A DNA stretch of 64,000 nucleotides from Edaphochlamys debaryana. Taxonomy: Eukaryota; Chlorophyta; Chlorophyceae; Chlamydomonadales. Below, in pieces: positions 21,381 through 32,500 of this stretch. Under the pieces are notes generated by a model. It had not been told where the DNA came from. It searched no databases and worked only from the letters and a program-made list of their open reading frames with translations. Location: positions 248,001-312,000 of the forward strand of contig JAEHOE010000066.1 in the NCBI GenBank assembly GCA_016858145.1. The letters run 5' to 3'. Each line of letters opens with the position of its first letter. Positions within the stretch are counted from its first letter, which is position 1. The translations under genes and the position numbers were made by a program.

Positions 21381-22601
21381 AGCTGGGAGATGCAGTATAG
21401 CCTACGGTAATATGCCTTGAGTTGTCAGGGGGCATGTGGTGTGGGACCTGTGGGTACGCAGCGGCGTTCGGGTACACTCGAGTGCATGGGCATGGGCGGG
21501 TCTGTGCCTCAACCGAAGGGCTGGCCGACTGGTGCAAGAAACGTTTGGCGTGTTGAGCACATATAGGCAATGCACTCTTGCTCCGTTCTGGGCGCAAGCT
21601 GTCCAAGTCCGGGGGGATGCGTCCTCCAGACGACAGTTTGACCGCAATAGCAGCGACGCTGTCGCGTTAGAGTCGCTGCCAGGCTAGCACTCTACATGCT
21701 GCTGGTGCCAGCGCTTGCTGCACCTTGCGCACTGCCAGGAGTCGAGCACCGCTGCAGCACGATGATTCTTGCTCGCGGGGGTGCAGACGCCCTTGTAGCC
21801 GCACTATCCTTCGCCCTCGTGTGTGCATAGCAGCGTCGTCGGCTAGGGGCTCGCGCCCCGGCAGGCCCGCAGAAGTCAAACCGCATCCCAGCGCAGTGCG
21901 CACACCAGCCGACCGCCGCTGCGCTTGATTGCAGCCCCGTATCGACCTGGGAGCATTCATGATGGCTTGTTGGGTGCTTAGCGGGCTGTCTTGCGGGTTA
22001 AGCGGCTTTCGCACGTTTGGGACCATATTATGGTTCCCCGCGTGCGAGAGACGCTTCCGCACGCCCCGGACCGGATCACCGGCCCCAACCCCGCGAGACC
22101 CGTCGGAGCCCCCGCTCACGCGTGTTTCTCATTGTAGTTGCTGCTATTGCGTAAGCAATTGACTACCTTTCTTGTCTACAATTGTGAAAGCCGTTTACTG
22201 TTTGCGGTTGCCGTTGGGGACTGTTGGGTGGCCACGGCGCTTTCCAGCCGTGTAGGGCCGTGTATGTGCGCCTTTGGATTGCACCTTGCTTTGGCTTCTG
22301 TGTGTGCCTGTGTTTGCCCCCGCCCGCCGCTGCCTGCCTGCCTGTGTCTGGCCCTGCCCACCGGCGTGAGCGCACTGCCGCCCTGTCCCCGCCTGCTAAG
22401 CCAACTGCGTGAGCTGTTACGCACGTCTGCCCCCTTGAGGGGCACGTGCCGCCCCTATGCGTGTTACAGAGGGGCTCATGCGAACACACCGCCATTCATG
22501 ATTTATTTTACATCCTCTTCCTGTTGCGAACAAACCACAGATAGGTGCGTTTCCTAACTGCCCGGGGCCAATACGGGGACTGATACGTACTGGCAACCCT
22601 G
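21381..22601 (-). repeat. Right terminal inverted repeat
   Basis: Mirror of 1777-3000. The inner part, 21381-22538, is nearly identical to the left TIR; 22539-22592 is diverged from its left counterpart; the tip GCAACCCTG (22593-22601) matches perfectly. Its inner edge is 62 bases upstream of the protease start at 21318, so it probably holds that gene's promoter. Confidence 0.9.
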
Positions 22602-22609
22602 CCTTCAGC
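22602..22609 (+). repeat. Target-site duplication, right copy (CCTTCAGC)
   Basis: Exact match to 1769-1776, directly outside the right tip of the transposon. Confidence 0.92.
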
Positions 22610-23314
22610 CATGAGCCATCAGGCCCCAAGCTGCAGAGCTAGCTACGCTACATCTCCTGCAAGACGTCTCTCAGGTTATATATGCGCCAGGCGTCTGTGG
22701 GCCCGATCCTTGTATGCGTACCAGCGTGGGGAGCTGTATGTGGGGTTCCTCCGCTGGCCGAGGTAACGCCCCGTGCTTCCTTCCCGCACCACTGGTCCGA
22801 CCCATGGTTTATTTGTGCTCAGGCCGTCTAAGCGGCAAAGCCTGATGTCCAGGCTGTCCCTCTGTCGAGGTCGGTATGCTTGTCCTCCCGAGGGCTTTGC
22901 TGCTAGGTGCCGCTGACCCCCCCTTGCTTGATCGGCGGTTGTGAGCGGTTGGGACGTATCCTGCCGCAAGTTTGAACCGCTGAGCGATTTGCAGCGCTCT
23001 TGTAAAAGGGCCGTCCACATGAATATGCAGGGGCAGCGGCACGCTGACGCGATCGCCAGCCGGCCGCACGGCCCACGGCCCGACACGGCCACGGTCAGCA
23101 CTTTGGCTCTTCGGTTCGCAGATGCAGGTTCCGACTCCATATTCTTCTCTTTGCTACCTTCAATACACTACAAGCTCACTGGTGACGTCTTGACGCCCTC
23201 GCGTCAATCCATTCCGCGCGTACAGTCACTGCTTTTTTGCATCACCGAACACCAGCAGTCTTGGACCGATGCTTGTGTGACTTCAAGGCCAAGTCCTGAG
23301 CGTGTGGCGCGGCG
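22610..23314. other. Intergenic stretch and upstream region of the first MYB-like gene
   Basis: About 700 bases between the transposon and a start codon at 23315. I see no gene with family features. It should hold the MYB-like promoter and 5' UTR; no TATA box is obvious near the start. Confidence 0.5.
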
Positions 23315-26300
23315 ATGGAGGACGCTGCATACACACCCAAATCGGCAACCCGGCCGATGCGCAAACGCGGCTGGGCCAAAACGGAGCTCGCGCTATTAGC
23401 GCGGTTACACTGTGGCCACGAGAATAGCTGGTAGGGCACCGCGCACAAGGGTCCGGTGCGCCGGGGAGCGCGGCTATGCGTCGGCCAACCGCGCCGTTTT
23501 TACGACCCGCACACAGGACCCTCATCGCGAAGCATTTTCGCCAGAGGTCGGATGTGGACGTCAAGGTGAGGCCGGCCGGTGACATCTGACTGGCCTCCCT
23601 GGCCCCGGCCCGGCAATGTCCGAAAGGTTCTCGAGGCCACACACGACGGCTGCTCAGCCTACGCACAATCGTGCAACATTTGCCAACCTGCACTACCGGC
23701 GCCTGCTGTGGTGAAGCGCTCGTCTGACCGGTACCGTTACGGACCTCTTGACCGCCTCCGCCGCCCCCCTCCCCGAACCTCCTCCTGCCCATACCCCCCA
23801 GAACATGTTTCACTGCACACTTCGCTGCAAGTCGGGCGCCGCCGCCGGTGCCTCCCACACGCTACTGCGGGCCTACGTGCATGCGGTGGGGCCGACCTGC
23901 GACGACAAGGAGCTGCGACTACAGGCCTACGAGGCGGCGTGTCGGCAGGCGAAAGCAGGCGAGGCGAAGCAGAAGGCGAGACCAGAGGCCCCTGCGGCCT
24001 CCGAGCCGCCGCGTGCATCGGCATCCACCGACGGGCCTGCCGTGTCAGTGGGACACCTTACGTCAGACCCTGAAGCGTACGGCGGTGTGGCGGTCAAGAG
24101 GCCGACCGGCTCGGCCACGGCGGCAGCCACGGCCGATGGAGAGGGCGACGATGATAATAATGAACGGTTCTCTCGAGACGTCAACGGCGGATTCAACTTC
24201 AAGGTAGGCCCGGGCTCCGTACGTTGGGGCAGAGTTATGGTGTCAGTCATCTATGACTCCCGTTCAGGTCGTCAGGGTCAGGGTGCCACGCCGAGATAAG
24301 TCTAGGCAAGGCGGTCAGGAGCACACGGGCTCAAGCCGCCTCTCTTCACCCCGCCCCGGCCTCTCTTAACCCCTCCCTCTCGCTGCCCCAAAGTGGCTTC
24401 AGGGCCGATCCCCAGCCGACGGCGGACACTTAACTGCTGCGACGACAGCTCGCCCATGTCGTCGGGCCGGCGGCAGCGGCGGCGGCGGCGGTGGTGCCGC
24501 CGCCTTCCCGCCGCCAGCGGCGGTGCTGCGCTCGCGAAGTGCCGTCACGGGGCCCGCGGGCTCGGCCACCGCCTCCCCTGCTGCGCCCGAGACCCGCCCA
24601 GCGGACGACGTCAGGGGCAGGCTCGCGTGGGCCGTTTGCTCGGCCAAAGCAGGCGCCGCAGGTGCAGGTTCGGCCCTCGAAACCTACGACGACTGGAACG
24701 CCTGGGGCTCGGCCATGGACCTAGACGGCCTGACCCTGACGTCAGCAACGCATGCTGAAGGAGCGGGCGCGGCCCCGCCCCCAACGCCGGTGACGGATGC
24801 CAGCGGAGAGCTGCACACACGCGGCGCGCTCCTCGGTTCCCGCCACTCCCTCTCGACGGCTGAGGGGCTTGGGCTGCCTGCTGCTTTCAGCCCGCGCCCC
24901 GGCACGGCGAGGGCGCCGCAGCCAACGTACAGCCCCGTGCTCGAGCCTCGAGCGTCCTCTGGAGCCTCGACCGAGGGAGGCCACGAGGCCCCCGTCGGAA
25001 ACGCCCTCGGCTGGGCGGACGTCGCAGCCGTGGCCCAAGGCAGCGGCCGCGGCTACGGCGGCGGTTGGGCCGCCGGCGGCGATGGGGGCGGCGGCGGCGG
25101 CGGCGGTCATGGAGACGCCCTGGACGAGCTCCTCTGCACCCTGGGCGACGCTCCCGACCCCTTCCAGTGGTGCCTGGGAAGCGACAAGGCCGGCTGCTGC
25201 GCCCAGGGCCCGGGCCACGGCCTGCTGCGGGAGGCCCAGCGCACGAGCGCCCTGCTCCTGCGCAGCTGGCAGGGGCCCCTGCGGCCCGAGCTGTACTCAG
25301 ACGGAGCCCAGAGCGTAGCCAGCGACTGCGCGGACGAAGGCGCCCGTGGTGGCTTCTCGCGGGGCCGGCTTGAACGGGACCGATCCCCGGTGCCGATCGA
25401 ACTCGCCCAGCATTCTTCCTATGGCGCGGGAGGCCGCAGTGCAGCTGTCAGCGCCGGCGGTGGCGCAGGCGGTGGCGTCGGCGGCCGCGGCGGCGATGGC
25501 GGCGGCTACGGCGGCGGCGGTGATGGCAGCCAGGGGTACCACTGGCCTCTGCCGCAGGCCGGCCAGGCCTGGGCGCCTGCCGCTGCAATCGACGCAATCG
25601 TCAGACCGAGGACAGCGGAACCAGCAATCACGGGCCTGGCCGCAGGCCTGTCTCTACCCGCCGCCCTCGCTCCTGACGCCACCAATGCAGTCGCCACGCG
25701 TGCCCACGCCGCTTCTCCTCTGACTATGGCCCATCCCGTCTGCGTGTCCCCCGTCGACCCCCTCACGCTGCTCCGGCTGAGGCCCAACTCTCTCGGCTGC
25801 TTCACGGCAGGTCCCAGCTACGGGCCCGGCTGCGGCGCATGCTCAGGCGGCAGCGGCGGCGCCAGCGAGGGCCCCAGCGCCGGCGGAAGCCTGGAGGCGT
25901 ACGGTCCTTCGCACGGTCCCAGCCTCCTAGCCTCCGCAATGGCCACTGCGCCATCCACGCAGCTGCCCGCTGACCTCATCGCGGCCTTCGCGGCGGGGTT
26001 CCAGGCGGGCGCCATTTCCGGCGGGGCGGGGCCTCCGGCGGGCGCCGCGGCAACCCTGCCGTCGACGTTTCGGACCCAGCAGGCGTCGATGTGGGCGTGC
26101 GCCGGCGCCGGCGCTTTCCTGTCAGCTCCCGAGGGGTCGTTGATGACCAACATTCGCCCGTCGTCCTTCCCAGCTTTCCAGCCGCCAGCGCTCAGCCCTG
26201 CCCAGAGCCGCCAGCCGGCGGCTGCCTCGGGGCCGCCGCTGGGATACCCGCCGGCGGTGGTGCAAGGTCCGTGGGGCCTGCCCACAGCCACAGTCCGCCC

Positions 26301-26457
26301 CGTCAGCAGCGCTGTGGTGCAGCAGGCCGCTCGGGCACCTCTGCCGTACGATGACTGGGAGCCACCCTCCCTGGAGGCGCTCATGGACCCCCATCTGATG
26401 CAGGGCCTGGCGGGGACGCCGGGGGCGGGGCAGGAGGGAAACGGCGATCTTGAATAA
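23315..26457 (+). CDS. Single-repeat MYB-like protein, copy 1 (873 residues)
   Basis: Four exons join in frame: 23315-23430, 23517-23565, 23802-24203 and 24403-26457 (2,622 nt). Residues 19-65 form one MYB/SANT-like repeat: RGWAKTELALLARLH, then W39 with TLIAKHFRQRSDVDVK and NMFHCTLRCK, in which W20 and W39 are the conserved tryptophans and VDVKN matches the end of helix 3. A family-specific block, LLRAYVHAVGPTCDD, follows. The rest is Gly/Ala/Ser/Pro-rich, as in many algal nuclear regulators, and ends with WEPPSLEALMDP and a short tail. Start and intron positions are conserved in the paralogue at 60117-62874. It is probably a nuclear DNA-binding regulator; target and pathway are unknown. Confidence 0.82.
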
Positions 26458-29400
26458 CAGTACCCGAGGGTTATGGGCTATGTTTGCGACGTGGGACTAG
26501 TGGGCATTATCAGTCGGGCACGCTCGTGACTGAGGTTTTGACTTGAGCACTTGTGGAATTATAGCCTGTGTGGATAGGCGGTGCTGCTCGCGTGCTCGGA
26601 TGGCATGGCTGTGCGTGGAATTGGCATGGGCCGGCGAGGGGGAAGGTTTGTATGTGAGGCGGCAAGACCTGTGCACGAGAGTCTGCCTGCCTGGTTCGTA
26701 GGGGCTGAGACTGCTGCATGGCAAGCGTCGAGGGTGCTATTCGGATGGTGTGGCTGAGACGCCTGTTCTTGGCTTCGGGCGGAGGATCGAAAGATTGGCT
26801 GATTACTTGATTGGGCGTGCCGGCAAGACCTGTGTGCGGGGGTCTGAAGGGCCGCAGTGCTGAGATCTGCAGTGCTCAAGTACTTCAATTTGCTGGTTGC
26901 GTGCATGCTGCATGTATGGCCTGATGATGGGAGAAAGTTCAAAGAGTTCTAAGGCGCTGATGCGGGTTGATATGAGCGTCAGCACGACCGTATGAATAGG
27001 AACGCGCTGCTGCATGGCTTGGGCTGTGAGGGAAGCAAGGCACCGGAAGCAAGGCCAGGGCGACAAGTGGGAGAAAGGGCCGAGCCAAACGCAGGGCTCT
27101 GTCTGTAGTCGGGAGGATCGGATGTGCGCTTCTACCTCTAGACAGGGCGCAAAGACCAAGCAACAAGCTTCCTACCTCGAAAGTCGGTTCCGGTGCACTG
27201 CATGGTTGCGGGTTGTTGTAGTTGGTGCTTGAGGAGGGAAGTGGGACATACTGCTTATTGCTTAACGAGGGGTACAGTGCGTACTCGGGAGGATTGCTAA
27301 CGCTGGACACTGGCCACGATGCCATCGTACTGCACAAGGATCTGAATCGCTTGATGAGGTGAGCTGCGTGCGAGCTCCTGGGGCCCCCACCCGGGGTGAG
27401 TTGCGGCTCCCATCTTCAAGTCCTCCATCAGGATCGATATGTGCGTGGTGAGTGTAGGTCCAAGCGTGCGCCGAGAGGACACTGCGAGTTGCATTTACTT
27501 CTAACTGTCTTGCTTAATTATTGCCCTTCGGGATGACGGTCACTCGCCCTGCTCCGCGTGGGAGGGCCTGCGCCCGGGGTTTCGGCCAAGGTGTGGCCGG
27601 TGGTGGGGCGTGATTCAGCCCCAACCCCGCCCTTATTATTACCGCGCCCGGGGCCTGCTGCGCGCGGTGTAGCTGACCGGTTCATTTGTTCAATAAATCT
27701 GTCGTCTATCTGTCGTATTGCCGCATTAGGGCGCTAGATGCATGGAGGAGCCAGGCGCAGTGCACGCGCACTGGGAGCAGTGGCTTGGGCGTTCGACCCC
27801 AGCCATCATCCGGGAGCCTTCGCCCCATGGCTTCCACACATCATTGTAGCCCAATATGCAAGGATTCGGTAGCAATGAGCATGCCCGTGATGTGTTGGGC
27901 AGTTGAGGCGTTTCTGCGGGTTGTTGTCGAAAGCAATAATGAGGTGCCGGAGAGAACCGGAGAGGGGAGTCATGCATGACCCTGGGCATGTGGCGCATAC
28001 GATGTATGCCGCTGCGGGTCCGTGAGATGTGTGGGGATCCCAGATAGAGGAGCAACGTAAGTGTCAGGACAGGCCTGTGGCGCGACGCTTGATTGGATTA
28101 CTAGGCCCCTTCGAGGCCGACTGTCGAGGGGGGTTGCGGTCCTATCTAGATGTGCGCACTGCGCGGGTATGGTTCGAGGGTTGGGAGTTTGGAATAATAA
28201 ATAAGGGGGGGTTGAGTGAAGCGCGAGTCAGTAGCCTTGGGAAAGGGCTGCAGCCTTCAGCCCTGGGCGAGCTTCCTGGTGGCTTGCGCCAATAATATGT
28301 ACGGAAAGGGGAAAGTGGAGCAAGGTATGGTGGCGGTGCGGCGTTTCCTCACTCGCTCTGTATTAGTTGGGGGTGGCCCTTGATAGGTGTCTGGGGCTTG
28401 GCTTCGTAATGACAAGGATTGCGTGTGAAGGGTTCGGCTTGTAGGTGGAGGCTGGTTCCTCCGGGTGCTCCGGGATGTCTCTCGGTTTCCATAGTGGGGT
28501 GTGGTGGCAGGCCCACTTGTGTCTTGGTACCCCTCTGGACAGCCGGACCCGGCACCCTTCACTTCGGACGTGTGGCCAACCCTTCATGCTGCGCGCGGAT
28601 CACCTAGGGACAAGGGGAGTCAATACACAATTGTGGCGTTCCAGACCTTCCAGTACGTCGCTCTGTTCAAGAGGGATTGCCCCGTGTTACCCAGATTGAG
28701 GGCGGGTATATGGAGCTAAGTAGAGCGCACGCCCGCACGCACCGTGCATGAGGCTTCCGATTTGGCCTTGGGCTACGTGTGCACCTGGCTCTGGAGGCAC
28801 TGGGCCAGACGTATATGTGCGCCGAGGGATTTGCTACCCTCGATCTTATAATACCAAGTGGGTTGGACGTGCACCGAGTCTAGGGTGGAAGGGGCCCACC
28901 TACCCTGCTCAGCGCACCGCCGGCGGTGGGCTGAGCACCCTGAGAGGGAAGTCCTTGAGTCGAGTCAGGAGGATGAGTGCCAGCACCATTTCAGCAAGAC
29001 GGTGACCCTCTGCTTAAGGCGCCGCGTTGCCCGGGGATACTGCAGTCCAGGCCATCGCGGCACGACATGGACATGGTCACCTCGACAACCGTACCGAAGA
29101 GGGCACAAGCCGGTTTACAGCGACTGAAGTGCCTCCACATGAATTTGGTGCGTAAACCGACTGGCTGCCGCAGCGGTTACCTCCGTCTTGCCTTCCAAGA
29201 CATGCTTCTCGGTCGGGGGGTTGCGGGGGAAACGCGGGGTAGCCCAGGCCGCGTGGCGGGTGCGCGTGTTGACCCGCGGCAGTCCATGCGCGAGATGCAC
29301 GATGTACTCTTCACTTGCTTCCGTCGACTTTAGTTCAACACAGAACGTTCTCTAGATAATTTGACCCGGCGAGGCAGCCCCGACATTCCCTTGTTTCGCG

Positions 29401-29589
29401 GAAAGGGCGCGCCTCTTCCCTTACCTTAGCCCCTTACATTGCTTCAAGTTGTGTCTAACTAGAGACACAGACAGTTTAACGCCGAGACAACCCGCGCAAA
29501 CAAGTCTATGTTCTTGCGACTCACTGCGCCCGCGTGGCAGGCTCGCCTTACAGTCGCATACATGTTATAAGTTCAAGCAGTAGAAAGTC
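26458..29589. other. 3' UTR and intergenic stretch, no gene seen
   Basis: About 3.1 kb. The part just after the MYB-like stop is G/T-rich and UTR-like, with a short repeated phrase GGCAAGACCTGTG (near 26660 and 26823). None of the short open frames shows family features or convincing splicing. A possible retroelement tail at 27495-27725 is noted separately. The end should contain the dynein promoter. Confidence 0.5.
27495..27725 (+). mobile_element. Possible truncated retroelement 3' tail
   Basis: A block of different composition, with a GC-rich centre and TTATTATTACCGC, ends in TTCAATAAATCTGTCG and a short CTGTCGTAT-type repeat. This resembles the 3' end of a LINE-like element. There is no coding part and no clear target duplication, so this is a guess from texture only. 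Confidence 0.25.
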
Positions 29590-32500
29590 ATGGCTTCCGC
29601 AGGCCAAGGGGACCCGCTGGACCCCTTTGGCAAACCGCTGCGGGTTGGCGCGCATCCTTTGGAATGGAGTCTGCAAGGAGCCTCGCGAGGCGACAGGGAC
29701 GATGCCGGGCAGGTGAGGAACGCTTGTACTGGAAGAAGCATGTCGCTGGGGGTCCCATTTACCAAGCGCTGCGCAGGACCCCTACACGGCTCCCCTGGCG
29801 GATGTCCTGGAGAACTTCGCGCGGAAGAAGGAGGCAAAGATGGCGGCGCAGGCAAGAGCGGGCGGTAGACTGCCTGGAGGGGGTGCTGCGGGGAGGGCAC
29901 GGCCACCCGACTGTATTGACTCAGGGCGGAGGCCCTCTCTCGAAGGGGGCATGCCGAGGGCAAACGGCGGTGCAGCATCTTACGTCGCGCTTAAGCGGAG
30001 GGCATGCAGTTCAGGCTCAGGGCTGTGGGCCAAGGATACAAACCCGCCAGCGCAAGACCACTGGCCTGCTAGGGTCCGCCTCCAACACCCGACACCACCC
30101 GTGCCCTGACAGATCGTGTCTCAGCGTCGGAAGCTGCCGCCCCTAATCAACGACCGGTCGTTGTTCACGCGGGCGGCGCCCTACGGCGACAAGGATGACC
30201 CCTTCTACCACTCCCCCTCCAACCGGATTGGGAACAATTTCTCGCCCCACTCCATGCACGCCGCCGCGGTCCTCTTCGAGGAGTTCCCGGCGGTGAGGAC
30301 AAGCCCCGGTCCCAGAGCCAAGCAGGGACTCTGCAGCACACACCCAACCTTGTCGTCCCTCTTGACGTCGTCAGGGGTCCAGGGCCGGCTGCGGGTCGTT
30401 TCGCCTTGGCCAGAAGGTCCTGTCCGGCCCGCCACCTCCACCCTTGCATCAATCACCGCTTGCCTCATCCCACCAGGACCCCAACGCTCCGCGGACGCGA
30501 GGGAAGCTGCTGGACGTGCGCTCGTCCTTCTCCAGCAGCCGGGTGCTGAGCCCCCGGGCCACGCTGCCGCTCCCGGGCACGGGCACCCTCAACGGGAACG
30601 GCAACGGCGCGGGGGCGGCCAGCCCGCACACGTCGCCAGGGCGGGGCCGGCCCGTGGTGGCCAAGCGCGCGGCGGACGTGGACCCGGAGTCAGACACGGG
30701 GCGGGCCCGGGGGCCCAAGTCGGCGCGGCAAGGTGGGCCGTGGTGGCGCAGCCGGGCCCTGGCGGGATGCGGCGAAGCTGGGGTGTGCGCGAGGCTGGGT
30801 GTGGTGGTGGCCAATGGGCGGGGCAGGGGCAGGGGCAATGGCGGTGAACAGGTGCTGGAACAGAGGACGGCATGACGCCTCAGGGCCAGGCACTGGTCTG
30901 CTCACCCTGTTCAGCACCTCTGCACCACGCCCCGTGGCCCACGCGCCGCACACTTTCCCACCTTCCTAGTGCCACCTCCCTGCCCCTTCCAAGCCTTTCC
31001 CCTACCCCGCTCCCCACCCCGCCATCCCACAACACCCACCCACCACAACCTCCCCCTCCCCCTCCAACTCCCCCGCAGCCGTGGCCGACATGCCCTTGGA
31101 CCAGCTGCTCGACGCCATCCTGCGCTACCACTGGTACGTGGAGGTGGGCGTGGACTCGCGGCACGTGGCCCCCTACCGGGAGGAGTGGGCGGGCAACGCG
31201 CTGGGCATGGTGCCGCCCGCGCCGCCCAAGGGCGTGGGGCAGCAGTACTACGACACGCTGCTGCGCTCGTCCCTGGAGGAGATCCACGCCGAGTACGTCA
31301 CGGCCATGAAGCGGTCCGTGGTGCAGTACGTGGTGTCGTCGCCCGTGGAGCGCGCGCGGCTCAACCTGCAGCCGCTGGAGCCGCTGCTGGAGATCCCCAG
31401 CCCGCCGCAGGTGCGGGGACAGAGGGAGGGGAAGGCAGGGGAAGGGGTGGTGGAGGCGGGGCGAGGGAGGGTGGAGGAGGCAGGGTAAAGGACGGAGGCG
31501 GGGTAGAGGACGGTGGAGGAAGGACAGGGGTATGGGAGGGAGGGGGTACTGGACGGGGCGGGAAGGGCAGCTGGCACGATGATGCATCAGCGCAAGAGAC
31601 CCGGCTGCTGTTTATCTGTCAGGGGCACGCCTCCTTCCCCACGGGTCCCCTGACGCACCGTCTCCACCTCCCGCCTTCCTTACCCGTCACTCGCCTGCTC
31701 CCGCAGGAGGCGTGGCGCGCGGTGGTGGAGCGCGTGCTGCCACCCTCCTGGCACGCGGACGTGGACACGGCTCGGGAGGAGGTGGCCTGGACGCTGCAGA
31801 CCCTCTCGGCCAACGCCCTGGAGCTGTCCCGGCTGTGGCACAGCAGCCGCTTCTCCTCCGCCCTCCTGGTGGACGTGGCCTCCCCCGACTTCGTGGCCCG
31901 CATGCCCATCTACGCGGAGCGCTTCTACGAGCAGCAGACGGAGGTGACGGAGCTGGTCAAGGGGCAGCTGTGGACCTCCTGGGCGCCCAAGAGCCTCGAG
32001 GTCTTCAACCGCCTGCCGCCCATCTTCATCAACGGCGACGCGGACGCGTACTACCGGTGGGGCGGGGGATACGGGGGTGCGTGCAGCAGGGCAGGCAGGC
32101 AGGAGCGCAGCTACAAGCGAGGCGCGGAGGAGGAAAAGGGCCTCCTCCGCGGAGTGCCGCCACCGCTCTCGCCCTCCCCGCCCCTCCTCCCCTCCCTTCC
32201 TCACCTGAGCCCCCCTCCCTCCCCCCTTCCTTCCCTGCCCTCGCCCCCTCACCCCAGCTCCATCGCCACGCTGCAGTCCAACCAGCTGCGCTCCCTGGTG
32301 CAGCGCTCGCTGGACTCGTACGTGGCGCTGTTCCAGCAGCACCCGCCGCGGGAGGAGGTGGACCCGCAGCAGGACGTGCTGCTGTGGTCCGTGCCACCGC
32401 TGTTCGTGCTGGACCTGGTGGAGGCGGACGGTGAGGGGGGCGGCCTGCGAGGGGGCGGTGGGGAGCGGGGAACGGGAAGAGGGGGAGAGGAGGGGCGGCA

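Larger units (their letters stand above)
1777..22601 (+). mobile_element. Complete KDZ (Kyakuja-Dileera-Zisupton) DNA transposon, 20.8 kb
   Basis: The element starts CAGGGTTGC and ends GCAACCCTG, and is flanked by an exact 8-bp direct repeat. Long inverted repeats (1777-3000 and 21381-22601) enclose two convergent genes, a KDZ-family DDE transposase (3020-6700, +) and a PHD/Ulp1-protease protein (12846-21318, -), separated by satellite-like repeats. Both genes keep open frames through every junction I checked. TIRs, duplication, transposase and protease are all present, so this looks like an autonomous element. KDZ elements are known from fungi, fish and other eukaryotes, and have been reported in chlorophytes; whether this family has been named I cannot tell. 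The main uncertainty is family-level naming, not the existence of the transposon. Confidence 0.92.

Noticed and set aside
1833..22538. First guess that the transposon ends at the edges of the near-identical repeats
   Set aside because: No target duplication exists there. Moving outward to the CAGGGTTGC tips at 1777 and 22601 gives an exact 8-bp duplication.
22676..23399. Frames of about 150 codons upstream of the first MYB-like gene
   Set aside because: No family features; the + strand frame runs into MYB-like exon 1 in a different phase.
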